Source of the DNA: Serratia fonticola
GTDB lineage: Bacteria > Pseudomonadota > Gammaproteobacteria > Enterobacterales > Enterobacteriaceae
Length of the DNA stretch: 64,000 nucleotides
Direction of reading: 5' to 3'
Assembly (NCBI RefSeq): GCF_006715025.1
Contig: NZ_VFMK01000001.1
Coordinates: forward strand, 4,340,001-4,404,000
In this document: positions 44,615 to 52,936 of the stretch, piece after piece
Position numbering within the stretch: the first letter of the stretch is position 1
Layout of the letters: every line of letters begins with the position of its first letter
Made by a program: the position numbers and the translations under genes
Notes under the pieces: model-generated
The model's database searches: none
Told to the model about the DNA's origin: nothing
Seen by the model: only the letters and a program-made list of their open reading frames with translations

Positions 44615-46063
44615 CTATTCGAATATGACATGGTTCAGGCTTTTACCACTGACCATGTTAAATGATTCAACGCGATTTCGCCCCTGAGACTTGGCACGAT
44701 AAAGCGCGATATCTGCCATGCTCATTAGCTGTTCCAGTGATTTTTCTTCATTCATCGCCAGGCTCGCGACACCAACGCTGATAGTCAGCCGCAATGGCGA
44801 TTTTCCCGTTGGGTTCAGATCGGCATTTTCTATCCGCTTGCGCAAATATTCCCCCAACGCCAAAGCCTGAGCCCCTAATGCCCGCGGCATTATGATGGCG
44901 AACTCTTCACCGCCCAGGCGACCAAACAGCTGATCGTGGTACAACTCGCGCCGCAAAATATGCGAAAAAGCGGCCAGAACCTGATCACCGATCACATGAC
45001 CATGAGTGTCATTGACCAGTTTGAAATGGTCGATATCGATCAACAACAGCGATAACGCCTCTTTCGATTGATGCTTACGCTCCAGAATTTCCCTGGCTTG
45101 ACGGGTTATTGCACTACGCGCCAATGCGCCGGTCAGAAAATCATGATTAGCGCTGTGCTCAAGCCGACGCAACAATTTGCGGTTAACGGCGATCGAGCTG
45201 GACAAAATCAACGGCCCCATCACCAGCATGGCAATACCTAACCGGGCCGACATCAGGGTATCCATAATCGTGCCGTGCAATCCCCCGGCTTCGTACAGCA
45301 TCAGATTGGCAGAAATACTGACAATCTCCGTCACACCGACCACTAACGCCAACAGAGTGACAGTAAACTGATGGTAACGCACGGCACACCACAACAACGC
45401 AGGAATGGGGAAAGCGATTGCACCTGGGCCACCAATATGGACGCTAAGTACTAACGATAGCAGCAACCCCAACAAGGGGATGCAGGCACGCCACCGCCAG
45501 TCAAATTGCAGACGCAGTAATTGCTTAAGACGAGGTGCAGCTAAAATAACGGGTAATATCAATAGATTGGTAGAAAATTGCTCACTAAACCAAGAGGCCC
45601 AGGCAATAGCGGCCGTATTGTTAAACAGGCTATCACTACGCAATATTGAAAGCGTTGCTGAAACCGCGGCCCCAAGCAGGCAAGCGGTGAACATATAGAG
45701 AATCGCCTGGGGTTTGCCCATCCGTCGCTGCGACTTTGGCAGCATCTGCATCACAATATAACCGGTGGCAATCAACGCCATATTGCAGGTGTTCAGCCAC
45801 AGCGCCAACTGCCAGCCTTCACCGGTGGTCAGATCGGCGGCTATCATCCCAAGATAGGTTGCGCTCCATCCCACTGGGGTCGCGTAGCCAGGTTTACGCA
45901 ACATCAAACCCAATAAGATGGCATTCACCGGCCAAAACAGAGAAAGCGATCCCAAGGGGCGGGTAAAGATACCGAACACAGAGAGCAGGAATGCCAACAG
46001 GAAAATATTAACCAGCAGGAGCGTGGCGGGCAGACGCTGTTTGGAATACCTGTCTACCTGCAT
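44615..46063 (-). CDS. MASE1 diguanylate cyclase
   Basis: Inner-membrane sensor making cyclic di-GMP. 482 residues from the ATG at 46063; a GTG at 46075 in frame lacks a ribosome site. The MASE1 domain (about 12-300) has eight or more hydrophobic helices. The GGDEF domain (about 315-475) is intact with DIDHFKLVNDTHGH and RLGGEEFAIIM. The signal sensed is unknown. It is the second cyclase within 4 kb and on the opposite strand from dgcC. Confidence 0.88.
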   Translation of the reverse strand: MQVDRYSKQRLPATLLLVNIFLLAFLLSVFGIFTRPLGSLSLFWPVNAILLGLMLRKPGYATPVGWSATYLGMIAADLTTGEGWQLALWLNTCNMALIATGYIVMQMLPKSQRRMGKPQAILYMFTACLLGAAVSATLSILRSDSLFNNTAAIAWASWFSEQFSTNLLILPVILAAPRLKQLLRLQFDWRWRACIPLLGLLLSLVLSVHIGGPGAIAFPIPALLWCAVRYHQFTVTLLALVVGVTEIVSISANLMLYEAGGLHGTIMDTLMSARLGIAMLVMGPLILSSSIAVNRKLLRRLEHSANHDFLTGALARSAITRQAREILERKHQSKEALSLLLIDIDHFKLVNDTHGHVIGDQVLAAFSHILRRELYHDQLFGRLGGEEFAIIMPRALGAQALALGEYLRKRIENADLNPTGKSPLRLTISVGVASLAMNEEKSLEQLMSMADIALYRAKSQGRNRVESFNMVSGKSLNHVIFE

Positions 46064-46408
46064 AGTCTTACCCACAAGAAGATAATAACCCCATTAACTC
46101 TATGCATACTCTCTTCCCCGGCAAAGTGAGAGTGAAAAAACAAAACTCATCTAAAAACAACCAAAAATAAATTAAAAAAAGCCTATAATTCAATACATAA
46201 CAATATTAGCCCAACTCATTTTATCGAGCTTTAAGCTTCTGCTCATACAACCCCATCTTTAAGCCAAAAATAACTGATAAAAGCATAGCTTAAAAGGTTA
46301 CTACAGGATAAATAACGAATATTCAAAAACCCCAAAGACACCAAGTATTTGTTAAGATTTATCTAATCAGTGTAGATATTTTCCTTCAACACCTGTAAAA
46401 GCGCAACG
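46064..46408. other. AT-rich spacer upstream of the MASE1 cyclase
   Basis: About 345 bp, very AT-rich, without a supported frame. It should hold the promoter of the cyclase and receives the outflow of the minus-strand terminator at 46409-46441. Confidence 0.4.
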
Positions 46409-46507
46409 AAAAAAGCCCACAATCTTGTGCTTGTAAGGGCTAGCTGCAAGCAAACTGCTAAATTAACAGTCATGGTTATGGCGCCCACTCTTCCTGGGTT
46501 AACAGAG
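46409..46507 (-). ncRNA. Candidate small RNA 1
   Basis: On the minus strand a -10-like TACAAT (46514-46519) is followed about 70 nt later by AGCCCTTACAA...TTGTGGGCTTTTTT (46409-46441), a terminator hairpin. No good -35. The evidence is the terminator plus the lack of a frame. Confidence 0.35.
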
Positions 46508-46549
46508 GTTCTGATTGTAACCTATGAGGCTCAAGCTGACGTTGGGCGT

Positions 46550-46709
46550 AAAAAAGCCCGGCTAGGAACCGGGCGGAATGATACGAAATGCAGTGTTAGC
46601 CCAAACAGGCTAATAACATTACGACCATACTCGCCAAATGTGCAGAAAAAGTGAATAGTCGCCAAAGAAGTTCGACCTTTGCCGTGGATGGGAAAATTCA
46701 CTTTAATAA
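46550..46709 (-). ncRNA. Candidate small RNA 2
   Basis: On the minus strand a consensus -10, TATAAT (46716-46721), a 9-bp inverted repeat AAAGTGAAT/ATTCACTTT (46696-46704 and 46648-46656), and a strong terminator GCCCGG-N7-CCGGGC plus six T (46550-46574) delimit about 160 nt. It includes an 11-codon frame (46596-46628, MVVMLLACLG) with a poor ribosome site. The -35 is weak. Confidence 0.45.
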
Positions 46710-46777
46710 CAATGAATTATAAACAACAACACTCTCTCGGCTAACATGGCTATCATCCGCCATCACCGTTTGGCCGC

Positions 46778-46873
46778 AAAAAAAATCCCGCACAAGGCGG
46801 GATAAAGTCAATAAGGGATGGTAATACACTACAGGACTAACACAACATCATCGGGTAGGCATTACCTTACCAG
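46778..46873 (-). ncRNA. Candidate small RNA 3
   Basis: On the minus strand a -10-like TATACA (46880-46885) leads to about 96 nt with the stem GGTAAT/ATTACC (46861-46866, 46820-46825) and the terminator ATCCCGC-N5-GCGGGAT plus eight T (46778-46803). The long T-run is typical of Hfq-binding sRNAs. No known sRNA recognised. Confidence 0.45.
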
Positions 46874-46885
46874 TTCAAGTGTATA

Positions 46886-47263
46886 GAAATGTCATGCACG
46901 GGTAAGGATGCTACGACAGATGTAACGCCAAATGGAAAAAAATGACAGGCTGTCGGATATGTTCAGATAATTTTTTTATAATCAGATTTTTTTAATTGTA
47001 ACCAATAGAAAATTTATTGCTTTTCCCCGTTCGACGTCCGTAACACAACGTTTATCCTCAGCAAGACAAATAGCGCATGCGTTGAATGACACGTACCTGT
47101 TTGATGTATCCTGACTAAAGGCCCCGATAATTTACCTCCCACGATGCTGGCAATAACTCATAACGGCATCGTGCTCAACCTAGCGTAAGCGGTGTCTCAT
47201 ATTTTATTTCTCAACCTAGTGCTATATTTTCAAGGCACAAACCGACGTCATAATGGGAAGTAT
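46886..47263. other. Spacer upstream of the lipoprotein gene
   Basis: About 380 bp, AT-rich, no supported gene. Contains the inverted repeat CACGATGC/GCATCGTG (about 47141-47172) near the presumed leader of the lipoprotein gene. Confidence 0.4.
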
Positions 47264-47932
47264 ATGAAAAAAAATCGTTTTAGCGTTGCCGCTGCCGTGT
47301 TGACTGCAGGCGTGTTACTGGCGGGTTGTTCTTCCAAGGTCACAGAAACGACGCAATATTCAGGATTTCTTCAGGACTATAGCAAGCTACAGAAAACTGA
47401 AACCGCAAGCGGGCATCAGGTTTTACGCTGGATCGCTCCGGGTTTTAAAGAATCTGATTATCGTGGCATCTACATTGAGCCGTTAGTGTTCTACCCGCCC
47501 GCGAAACCTAATGCGCGGGTAAGCCAGGAAACGCTGGATCAAATCAGAGAGTACGCCAGCACCAAACTCAGATCTGCCGTGGCAGAACGCACAACGCTGT
47601 TGCCTAACCCATCAGGTAATCGCGTATTGGTAGCAAAAGTCGCGATTACAGCAGTAACGGCAGAAAACGAAGATATGCAATTCTATGAAGTGGTTCCGGT
47701 TGCCGCAGTGATTGCCACCACCATGGCGGCCAGCGGACACCGAACGCAAAACACCGCGTTATTCATGGAAGTGAAAGTCATCGATCAGGATACCGGCAAA
47801 ACGGTGATGGCCGTAGTACGGAAAGGCTATGGTAAGTCAGTCAGCAATGATTCAGCTCCCATAACTGCACCGGAGGTGAAAAAAGCCATCGATGACATGG
47901 TGTTCGATATCGTGAACTTCCCTAAACAGTAA
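47264..47932 (+). CDS. DUF3313-type lipoprotein
   Basis: 222 residues from the ATG at 47264; the frame is open upstream but MKKNRFSVAAAVLTAG is a proper lipoprotein signal with lipobox LLAGC (Cys22). Ser follows the Cys, which favours the outer membrane. The mature part resembles DUF3313 lipoproteins (YSGFLQDYSKL, then VEVKVIDQDTGK-like segments: the sequence reads FMEVKVIDQDTGKTVMAVV). Role unknown, probably envelope. It stands alone. Confidence 0.82.
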   Translation: MKKNRFSVAAAVLTAGVLLAGCSSKVTETTQYSGFLQDYSKLQKTETASGHQVLRWIAPGFKESDYRGIYIEPLVFYPPAKPNARVSQETLDQIREYASTKLRSAVAERTTLLPNPSGNRVLVAKVAITAVTAENEDMQFYEVVPVAAVIATTMAASGHRTQNTALFMEVKVIDQDTGKTVMAVVRKGYGKSVSNDSAPITAPEVKKAIDDMVFDIVNFPKQ

Positions 47933-48120
47933 CCTGGGTAACAACACAATGGGGAACTCTGCTTCCCCATTAGCTTCTCCCTTTCACTTTAATTATGAAT
48001 CTGATCACAGTCCTTGGCCCAAGCGGCGTATCTGAAGACCAGGCCTTGAAAAAGCCGCCCATGCCCCCATGTCATGATCGTTGTCTGCCATTTCGGTAGG
48101 TTTAGCGAAGGGAAATAAAT

Positions 48121-48327
48121 ATGTTAGAAAATTATTTTGGCTCAGGGATCACCCCAACAGAAGAGCAAAAACGCCGATTACTGGCCGTGCAGGCAGCATT
48201 GGAGCTTTTGAAGGCAACGTTATCTGACACCAATGACGGCAACGGTGTCGAATATCAACTGAAAACGGCAGAGAAACACGTCAGTACCCTTGCAGATGCC
48301 ATCCAGGCTGCCGTAGAGAAAAAATAA
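48121..48327 (+). CDS. Small helical protein of unknown function
   Basis: 68 residues starting MLENYFGSGITPTEEQ behind a GAAGGG site. Hydrophilic and mostly helical (KRRLLAVQAALELLKATL; KHVSTLADAIQAAVEKK), no signal peptide or cysteines. I do not recognise it. Codon use and the ribosome site support a real gene. Confidence 0.65.
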   Translation: MLENYFGSGITPTEEQKRRLLAVQAALELLKATLSDTNDGNGVEYQLKTAEKHVSTLADAIQAAVEKK

Positions 48328-48543
48328 CGCAGCACGCCTGCGCAATATCAATCATAATGTTGCGCGGGTGTTGTTTATTTGCAACATCGTTTAATTCCCT
48401 TTCAATTTCCCTCCCTCTCGCCAACGCCGATAAAACGGCCAAGACGTATTTATTCATCCATCAACATTAATTTCTTTTAAAATAATCAGTTATCCCTGCC
48501 ACTATCTTTACCTTATCGTCCCTTAAATCCCCTCATAATTTAA

Positions 48544-48565
48544 ATGTGTGTCAGAAATCACATAT
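48544..48565. promoter_or_regulatory. Candidate CRP site upstream of the porin
   Basis: TGTGTCAGAAATCACA (48547-48562) fits TGTGA-N6-TCACA with one mismatch. Its centre is about 70 bp before the predicted transcription start, a class I CRP spacing. Confidence 0.65.
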
Positions 48566-48572
48566 TTAAACA

Positions 48573-48589
48573 GGGAATTTTTAATTCCC
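48573..48589. promoter_or_regulatory. 17-bp palindrome, copy 1 (candidate RpiR operator)
   Basis: GGGAATTTTTAATTCCC, a perfect 7-bp inverted repeat around TTT, directly upstream of a -35 box. The same sequence with one central change lies before the RpiR regulator gene (50936-50952). No T-run follows, so it is not a terminator. Confidence 0.6.
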
Positions 48590-48590
48590 A

Positions 48591-48618
48591 TTCACAACAA
48601 CTTTCCTCTTCATATAGT
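48591..48618 (+). promoter_or_regulatory. Promoter of the porin gene
   Basis: TTCACA (48591-48596) and TATAGT (48613-48618) separated by 16 bp. It implies a leader of about 250 nt before the porin start at 48877, which is long and AT-rich. Confidence 0.5.
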
Positions 48619-48876
48619 GTTGTCATTAATCAACAGAAGGAGAGCGAGTAAATCAAAATATCTTTAATGAATTAAAATTGCGTTTCACAGGCTGCTCATC
48701 GCCACGTATTTCACGTTTATAATAAAAACAAAACAAATTCATAACCAGAAATATAAACAGTAAGCAAAGCTAACATTTGAAACTCACCAAGCTTATTTCC
48801 TCATGAGCCGTATTCGAACGCCTCATATTTATAGGGAGTAGCAAGTGAACATTTTCAATCAACACAGGATAGTCAA

Positions 48877-49926
48877 ATGAAAAGAATATCTCTGGCCTTA
48901 CTCTTTCCTACCCTGCTGGCTGCCAATATCGCCGAAGCAGTTACCGTATATAACAACAAGGGAACCCAGCTTGATATTTATGGCCGTATCGAAGCTCAAG
49001 TCGGCAATGAATGGACGTCAGACCAGACCAATGCCACTAACTTGACTGGCCGTCTTGGCTTTGAAGCCAAAACCAAACTGGACGAACAGTTCGGCCTGTT
49101 CGGCAAGCTGGAGTGGCAGGTTAACACCCAGAAGAACGACACCAAGAACAGCAACGATAACTGGGATATCCGTTATAGCTATGTCGGGATCGATGGTAAA
49201 GATCTGGGGAAACTCATGGTTGGCCGTACGCGTAACCCAATGTATCAGTGGATGGGCATTACCGACCGTTATATGAACTACACCGCCAACGTTTACTCTA
49301 ACTGGGTCGGAACGCGTATCGATTCCTCCTATCAATGGAACCGGCAAGACGGCACCCTACAATATGAATATACCAACGGCGGGCTGGATCTGCGCACCGC
49401 TTACGTGATGGGCAATGGTGCCAGCAGCAGCACCGTTGAAGATGGTTACATGGCCAGCTTAGGGTATGCCTTTGAGTTCCCGATAGCAGGTACGCCACTG
49501 AAAATTAAGCCCGTTGTTGCCTGGCAAAAAATGACCAAAGACCCTAAAGATACTTCGTTGAGCGGTTACTATACTAATTACGTTCAAAAAGGGGCAGGGG
49601 TGCGTCTGAACTATGGCCAAGCCTACCTCGGTATTAACGTGGGTAAACAGACCTACGAACGTGCAGGCAACAGGGCAGACAGAAACTTCGACTCCTTCGA
49701 TTCATTGGCAGAATACTGGTTTACCAAGAAAATTGCATTGCGCGGTGGCTACTCTCAGTTGATCGAATCCGAGGATGACTATGTGCACCGCAAACAATGG
49801 GTCTCTGAACTGGAATATCGCGTGCTGAGAAATGTTCATCTCTCTGCCACCTATATTTATGACGATCGGGAAAGTTACGACTCCGCAGAAAATCTGTGGG
49901 TGCTCGGGTTGCGTTACGAATTTTAA
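48877..49926 (+). CDS. Outer-membrane porin, OmpC/OmpF superfamily
   Basis: 349 residues: a Sec signal (MKRISLALLFPTLLAANIAEA) and a 16-strand-type porin beginning VTVYNNKGTQLDIYGR and ending in the C-terminal Phe (LGLRYEF) needed for Bam insertion. Typical segments are LGFEAKTKLDEQFGLFGKLEW and VGIDGKDLGKLMVGRTRNP. Loops are charged (NTQKNDTKNSNDN). It differs from the housekeeping OmpC and OmpF and stands beside a secreted hydrolase. Expected to be a substrate-linked porin; the substrate is unknown. Confidence 0.88.
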   Translation: MKRISLALLFPTLLAANIAEAVTVYNNKGTQLDIYGRIEAQVGNEWTSDQTNATNLTGRLGFEAKTKLDEQFGLFGKLEWQVNTQKNDTKNSNDNWDIRYSYVGIDGKDLGKLMVGRTRNPMYQWMGITDRYMNYTANVYSNWVGTRIDSSYQWNRQDGTLQYEYTNGGLDLRTAYVMGNGASSSTVEDGYMASLGYAFEFPIAGTPLKIKPVVAWQKMTKDPKDTSLSGYYTNYVQKGAGVRLNYGQAYLGINVGKQTYERAGNRADRNFDSFDSLAEYWFTKKIALRGGYSQLIESEDDYVHRKQWVSELEYRVLRNVHLSATYIYDDRESYDSAENLWVLGLRYEF

Positions 49927-49946
49927 CCCAGAACAAGGATTGGAGC

Positions 49947-50852
49947 ATGAACAGCAAACTCGGTTTATTCACCGTGTTAGCGTTAACGACAAGCCTCAGC
50001 CATGCAGGCACATTGCCACAGGGGAGCGGCAGCTTTGATTTCACCGTGCCGCAAACCGGTAAGCGGATGGAAGTATTCAGCTATCAGCCTCCCGGTGCAG
50101 ATGCCAACACTCCCGTGGTGTTTGTGCTCACCGGCGTGAATCGCAATGCCGCCAAATATCGCGATTCATGGGTGGAGAATGCCAAGAAAAACAAGCTTAT
50201 CGTTATCGCACCGCTGTTCTCGCAGACAGACTATCCTGGCACGAATGGCTACAACCTCGGCAATATCGAGAATACCAAAACCCATCAGGTGAATCCTGAA
50301 GGACAATGGTCATTCACGGTCATCGGGGATCTGTTCGCCAACCTGCAGCAACAAGGCATTACCCGGCAGCCGCACTATTATCTGTTTGGCAATAGTGCGG
50401 GCTGCCAGTTTGTTCACCGAATGCTGACTCTGGTACCTGAAGCGAACGTCAAGGCGGCCATCTGTGCCGCCGCAGGCTGGTGGACTATGCCGGATATGGT
50501 CGCCCCTTGGCCTTACGGCCTGGCTGATGCGCCCGTCAAAGTGACGCCAAAACAGCAGGCGGATTACTTTGCCAAACCGGTATTGATCACCGTGGGCGAT
50601 GAAGATGACGACCCCGAACACCCCCTGCTACGCCGTTCCTATGAGGCTATGCAGCAAGGGAATAGCCGGTTAACACGTGCACAAAACTATTTTCTGACGG
50701 CACAACAAAAGGCCAAGCGCGACCAGGTCGACTTCCACTGGCGCTTCACCACGCTACCCGGCGTAGGGCATAGCGGCTCGAAGATGTCAGCCTACGCTGC
50801 CGAGCAGTTTGCCTGGTTTGAACAACATGGGGAATTTAAGGTTCAACCGTAA
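49947..50852 (+). CDS. Exported alpha/beta hydrolase
   Basis: 301 residues from the ATG at 49947, 20 bp after the porin stop, with AAGGA seven bp upstream. Signal peptide MNSKLGLFTVLALTTSLSHA cleaved before GTLPQ. The hydrolase fold resembles poly(3-hydroxybutyrate) depolymerase/feruloyl-esterase-like proteins: VFVLTGVNRNA (oxyanion area), FGNSAGCQF (nucleophile Ser), GDEDDDPEHP (Asp) and VGHSG (His). Likely in an operon with the porin; acts in the periplasm on an ester or peptide that enters through it. Confidence 0.82.
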   Translation: MNSKLGLFTVLALTTSLSHAGTLPQGSGSFDFTVPQTGKRMEVFSYQPPGADANTPVVFVLTGVNRNAAKYRDSWVENAKKNKLIVIAPLFSQTDYPGTNGYNLGNIENTKTHQVNPEGQWSFTVIGDLFANLQQQGITRQPHYYLFGNSAGCQFVHRMLTLVPEANVKAAICAAAGWWTMPDMVAPWPYGLADAPVKVTPKQQADYFAKPVLITVGDEDDDPEHPLLRRSYEAMQQGNSRLTRAQNYFLTAQQKAKRDQVDFHWRFTTLPGVGHSGSKMSAYAAEQFAWFEQHGEFKVQP

Positions 50853-50935
50853 CTCATAAAGCATACGCGGCCGCCGCCAGGCCCGGCAGTCGTGCGGTTC
50901 AGAAGGTAATGAGAGATGACACACACTTCTGACAA

Positions 50936-50952
50936 GGGAATTTTTGATTCCC
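50936..50952. promoter_or_regulatory. 17-bp palindrome, copy 2 (candidate RpiR operator)
   Basis: GGGAATTTTTGATTCCC, 16 of 17 bases shared with the copy before the porin. Here it is followed by CCTTTTTTC, so it could also end the hydrolase transcript; both roles are possible. It lies 62 bp before the regulator start. Confidence 0.6.
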
Positions 50953-51013
50953 CTTTTTTCTTCCTTGAGTTTTGCTATTAATAAATGACGATATTACGCA
51001 GGGGGAAGATGAT

Positions 51014-51871
51014 ATGAATAGAGCAGAGTTCTCTCAACGTATTGCAGGCATTGATAATCTGACCGAAACTGACCTGCGTATTATCGACTATTTTGACAAG
51101 CATTTCGAATCTATTCCCTACAGTAAAGTCATTGATATTTGTAATGAAATTGACATTGCAAAATCAACGCTAGGCCGATTTATGATAAAGATCGGCTTCA
51201 CCGGCTTCCGTGACTTCAAAGAGTCAACGACAGAACCCGAACAACGCCGGAATATTTCGCCGATAGAGCGCTTTGACAAAAAGAAAAACAAAAAAAACGG
51301 TATCGAGTTCATTGAAAAACACTGCAGCGAGATTACCGAAAACATTAACAATACGTTAAAGAATATCAACCAAAAGGATCTGGAGAAAAGCATCGAGCTA
51401 ATCTGCGATCCAAAGAAAAAGCTTTATATCATTGGTAGTGCCACGGCTCACGCATTGGCAGAATACTTTTACCTGCTGGGCAGATATATTAAAAAAGAAA
51501 TCGTCTTGCTGGATGCCAACATTGCCAACCTGCCCCATAAATTGATCGACTCAAAAAAGGGCGATGTTTTACTGGCAATTTCTTATTATCGTTTTTCCAG
51601 CGTAACCACCCGCTTGATAAAATGGTTTCATCAAAATCGTGGCGACACTATCGTCATTACCGATAACGCGGTCAATCCATTCAGTCATTTTGCCAGCGCA
51701 ACGTTGCTGATGGAGAGCCACCATAGCGGATTATTTAGCAGCCGCAGTGCTGGCTTCGTATTGATTGAAGCCCTGGTCAATTATATGGGCGAAGTAAGAA
51801 GCAATGAGCTGAATGACAACTTCCATGTGATGGAGTCTTTATTCGAGGCGTTTAACGTCTTTAATAAATAA
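51014..51871 (+). CDS. RpiR/MurR-family transcriptional regulator
   Basis: 285 residues from the ATG at 51014 (MNRAEFSQRIAGIDN) behind GGGGGAAG. An N-terminal HTH_6 domain (about 1-75, EIDIAKSTLGRFMIKIGFTGFRDFKE) and a C-terminal SIS domain (about 125-260, YIIGSATAHALAEYF, VIVITDNAVNPF-like: TIVITDNAVNPFSHFA). Family effectors are usually phosphorylated sugars. It lies between the porin-hydrolase pair and the hydrolase-permease pair, all on the plus strand, and is the likely local regulator binding the shared palindrome. Confidence 0.9.
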   Translation: MNRAEFSQRIAGIDNLTETDLRIIDYFDKHFESIPYSKVIDICNEIDIAKSTLGRFMIKIGFTGFRDFKESTTEPEQRRNISPIERFDKKKNKKNGIEFIEKHCSEITENINNTLKNINQKDLEKSIELICDPKKKLYIIGSATAHALAEYFYLLGRYIKKEIVLLDANIANLPHKLIDSKKGDVLLAISYYRFSSVTTRLIKWFHQNRGDTIVITDNAVNPFSHFASATLLMESHHSGLFSSRSAGFVLIEALVNYMGEVRSNELNDNFHVMESLFEAFNVFNK

Positions 51872-52093
51872 CCTCACAGTCGGATGACGAATACCGCACC
51901 TTATAGAGATTGCAGCAAAGGTATGAATCACCAGGCGCTGCCTTCGTTAAATGGCAGGGATTCACAACCCGTAACGCTGCAACATCAAGCAGGAAGAATA
52001 TCGCTATATCTCTTGTATAGCCACGACGCACTATGCCTTGAGACCATGTAGCAAGCCATCCTTGGCATTACTTTTATCAAAGAGGCTTTAATC
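51872..52093 (+). other. rpiR-hydrolase spacer
   Basis: 220 bp with no gene. The shared palindrome is not repeated here; GGGATTCACAACCC (about 51958) is only a weak relative. CTTGTATAG near 52013 could be a -10 region. The AAGAGGC at about 52079 serves the next gene. Confidence 0.4.
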
Positions 52094-52936
52094 ATGAGCA
52101 GTGAAAACAACGGGGTTCCGATTTGCCCTGGGCTGCAAATTATCACAACCTCGCGAGGGAATTTATCTTTCCGCACTTGTGGCGAAGGGGAGACCATTAT
52201 CTTTTTACACGGCATTCTGGGCAATTCAAAAGCCTGGGCCTTTCAGTTTGCCGCCTTTTCCCCTCACTATCGCGTCGTGGCCTGGGATGCGCCGGGCTAT
52301 GCCTATTCTGCGCAGGTCCCCGCCGATATTGATGCTTACGAGCACATGCTGCATGAATTGGTACTGACCTGCGATGAGCAGAAGGTCACGCTGGTCGGGC
52401 ATTCGATGGGGGGCACCATTGCCAGCCGCTATGCCGCCCATCATCCAGAAAGAGTTAGCAAGCTGGTGTTGTCCTGTACCCACCCCGGTTATGGTGCACC
52501 AGAAACGGCCCCAAGCTCCGAAAAGCTGGAAAAACGCCTGAAGGAGCTCGACGAAATCGGCCGTGAAGCCTATGGCAAAAATCGCGCTCGTGATTTGTTG
52601 CCCTTCCCGGATGTGCCCGCAGCAGTATTGGACTATGCGGCTAAAATTGCGGCAGAAACCCGCCAGGAAGGCTTAAGACGCGCCACGCGCATGTTGCAAC
52701 TGGCCGACAACCGCCCACTGTTGCCGCAGCTAGAAATGCCAACGCTGATACTGACCGGCGAAAAAGACAGCGTTGTCCAGCCACAGTTGAAAGCCGAGCT
52801 GCTGGCGTTGGTGCCTTATAGCCAACACATTGAAATGCCTGGTTTGGGCCATGCTCCTTATTTCCAGGCCCCAGACTATTACAACGCGCGGTTACATGAG
52901 TTTATCGCCACTAACCCAATCATAAGGGGGCTATGA
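52094..52936 (+). CDS. Cytoplasmic alpha/beta hydrolase
   Basis: 280 residues, no signal peptide. Canonical fold: FLHGILGNSKAW, nucleophile elbow GHSMGG (Ser near 108), Asp in GEKDSVV (near 228) and His in GLGHAPYF (near 256). Similar to BioH/MhpC-type carboxyl-ester and C-C hydrolases. Its stop overlaps the permease start, so the two form an operon: the permease imports or exports the acid it makes. Confidence 0.85.
   Translation: MSSENNGVPICPGLQIITTSRGNLSFRTCGEGETIIFLHGILGNSKAWAFQFAAFSPHYRVVAWDAPGYAYSAQVPADIDAYEHMLHELVLTCDEQKVTLVGHSMGGTIASRYAAHHPERVSKLVLSCTHPGYGAPETAPSSEKLEKRLKELDEIGREAYGKNRARDLLPFPDVPAAVLDYAAKIAAETRQEGLRRATRMLQLADNRPLLPQLEMPTLILTGEKDSVVQPQLKAELLALVPYSQHIEMPGLGHAPYFQAPDYYNARLHEFIATNPIIRGL

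Noticed and set aside
46596..46628. MVVMLLACLG mini-ORF as an Ibs-like toxin or leader peptide
   Set aside because: Only ten residues, poor ribosome site and no regulated gene downstream; kept only as a note in candidate sRNA 2.
46427..46654. 75-codon plus-strand frame across the candidate sRNA region
   Set aside because: It runs through two minus-strand terminators, has no ribosome site and an unnatural composition.
51958..51975. Third copy of the RpiR-type palindrome before the second hydrolase
   Set aside because: GGGATTCACAACCC lacks the AATT arms and does not match the 17-mer.
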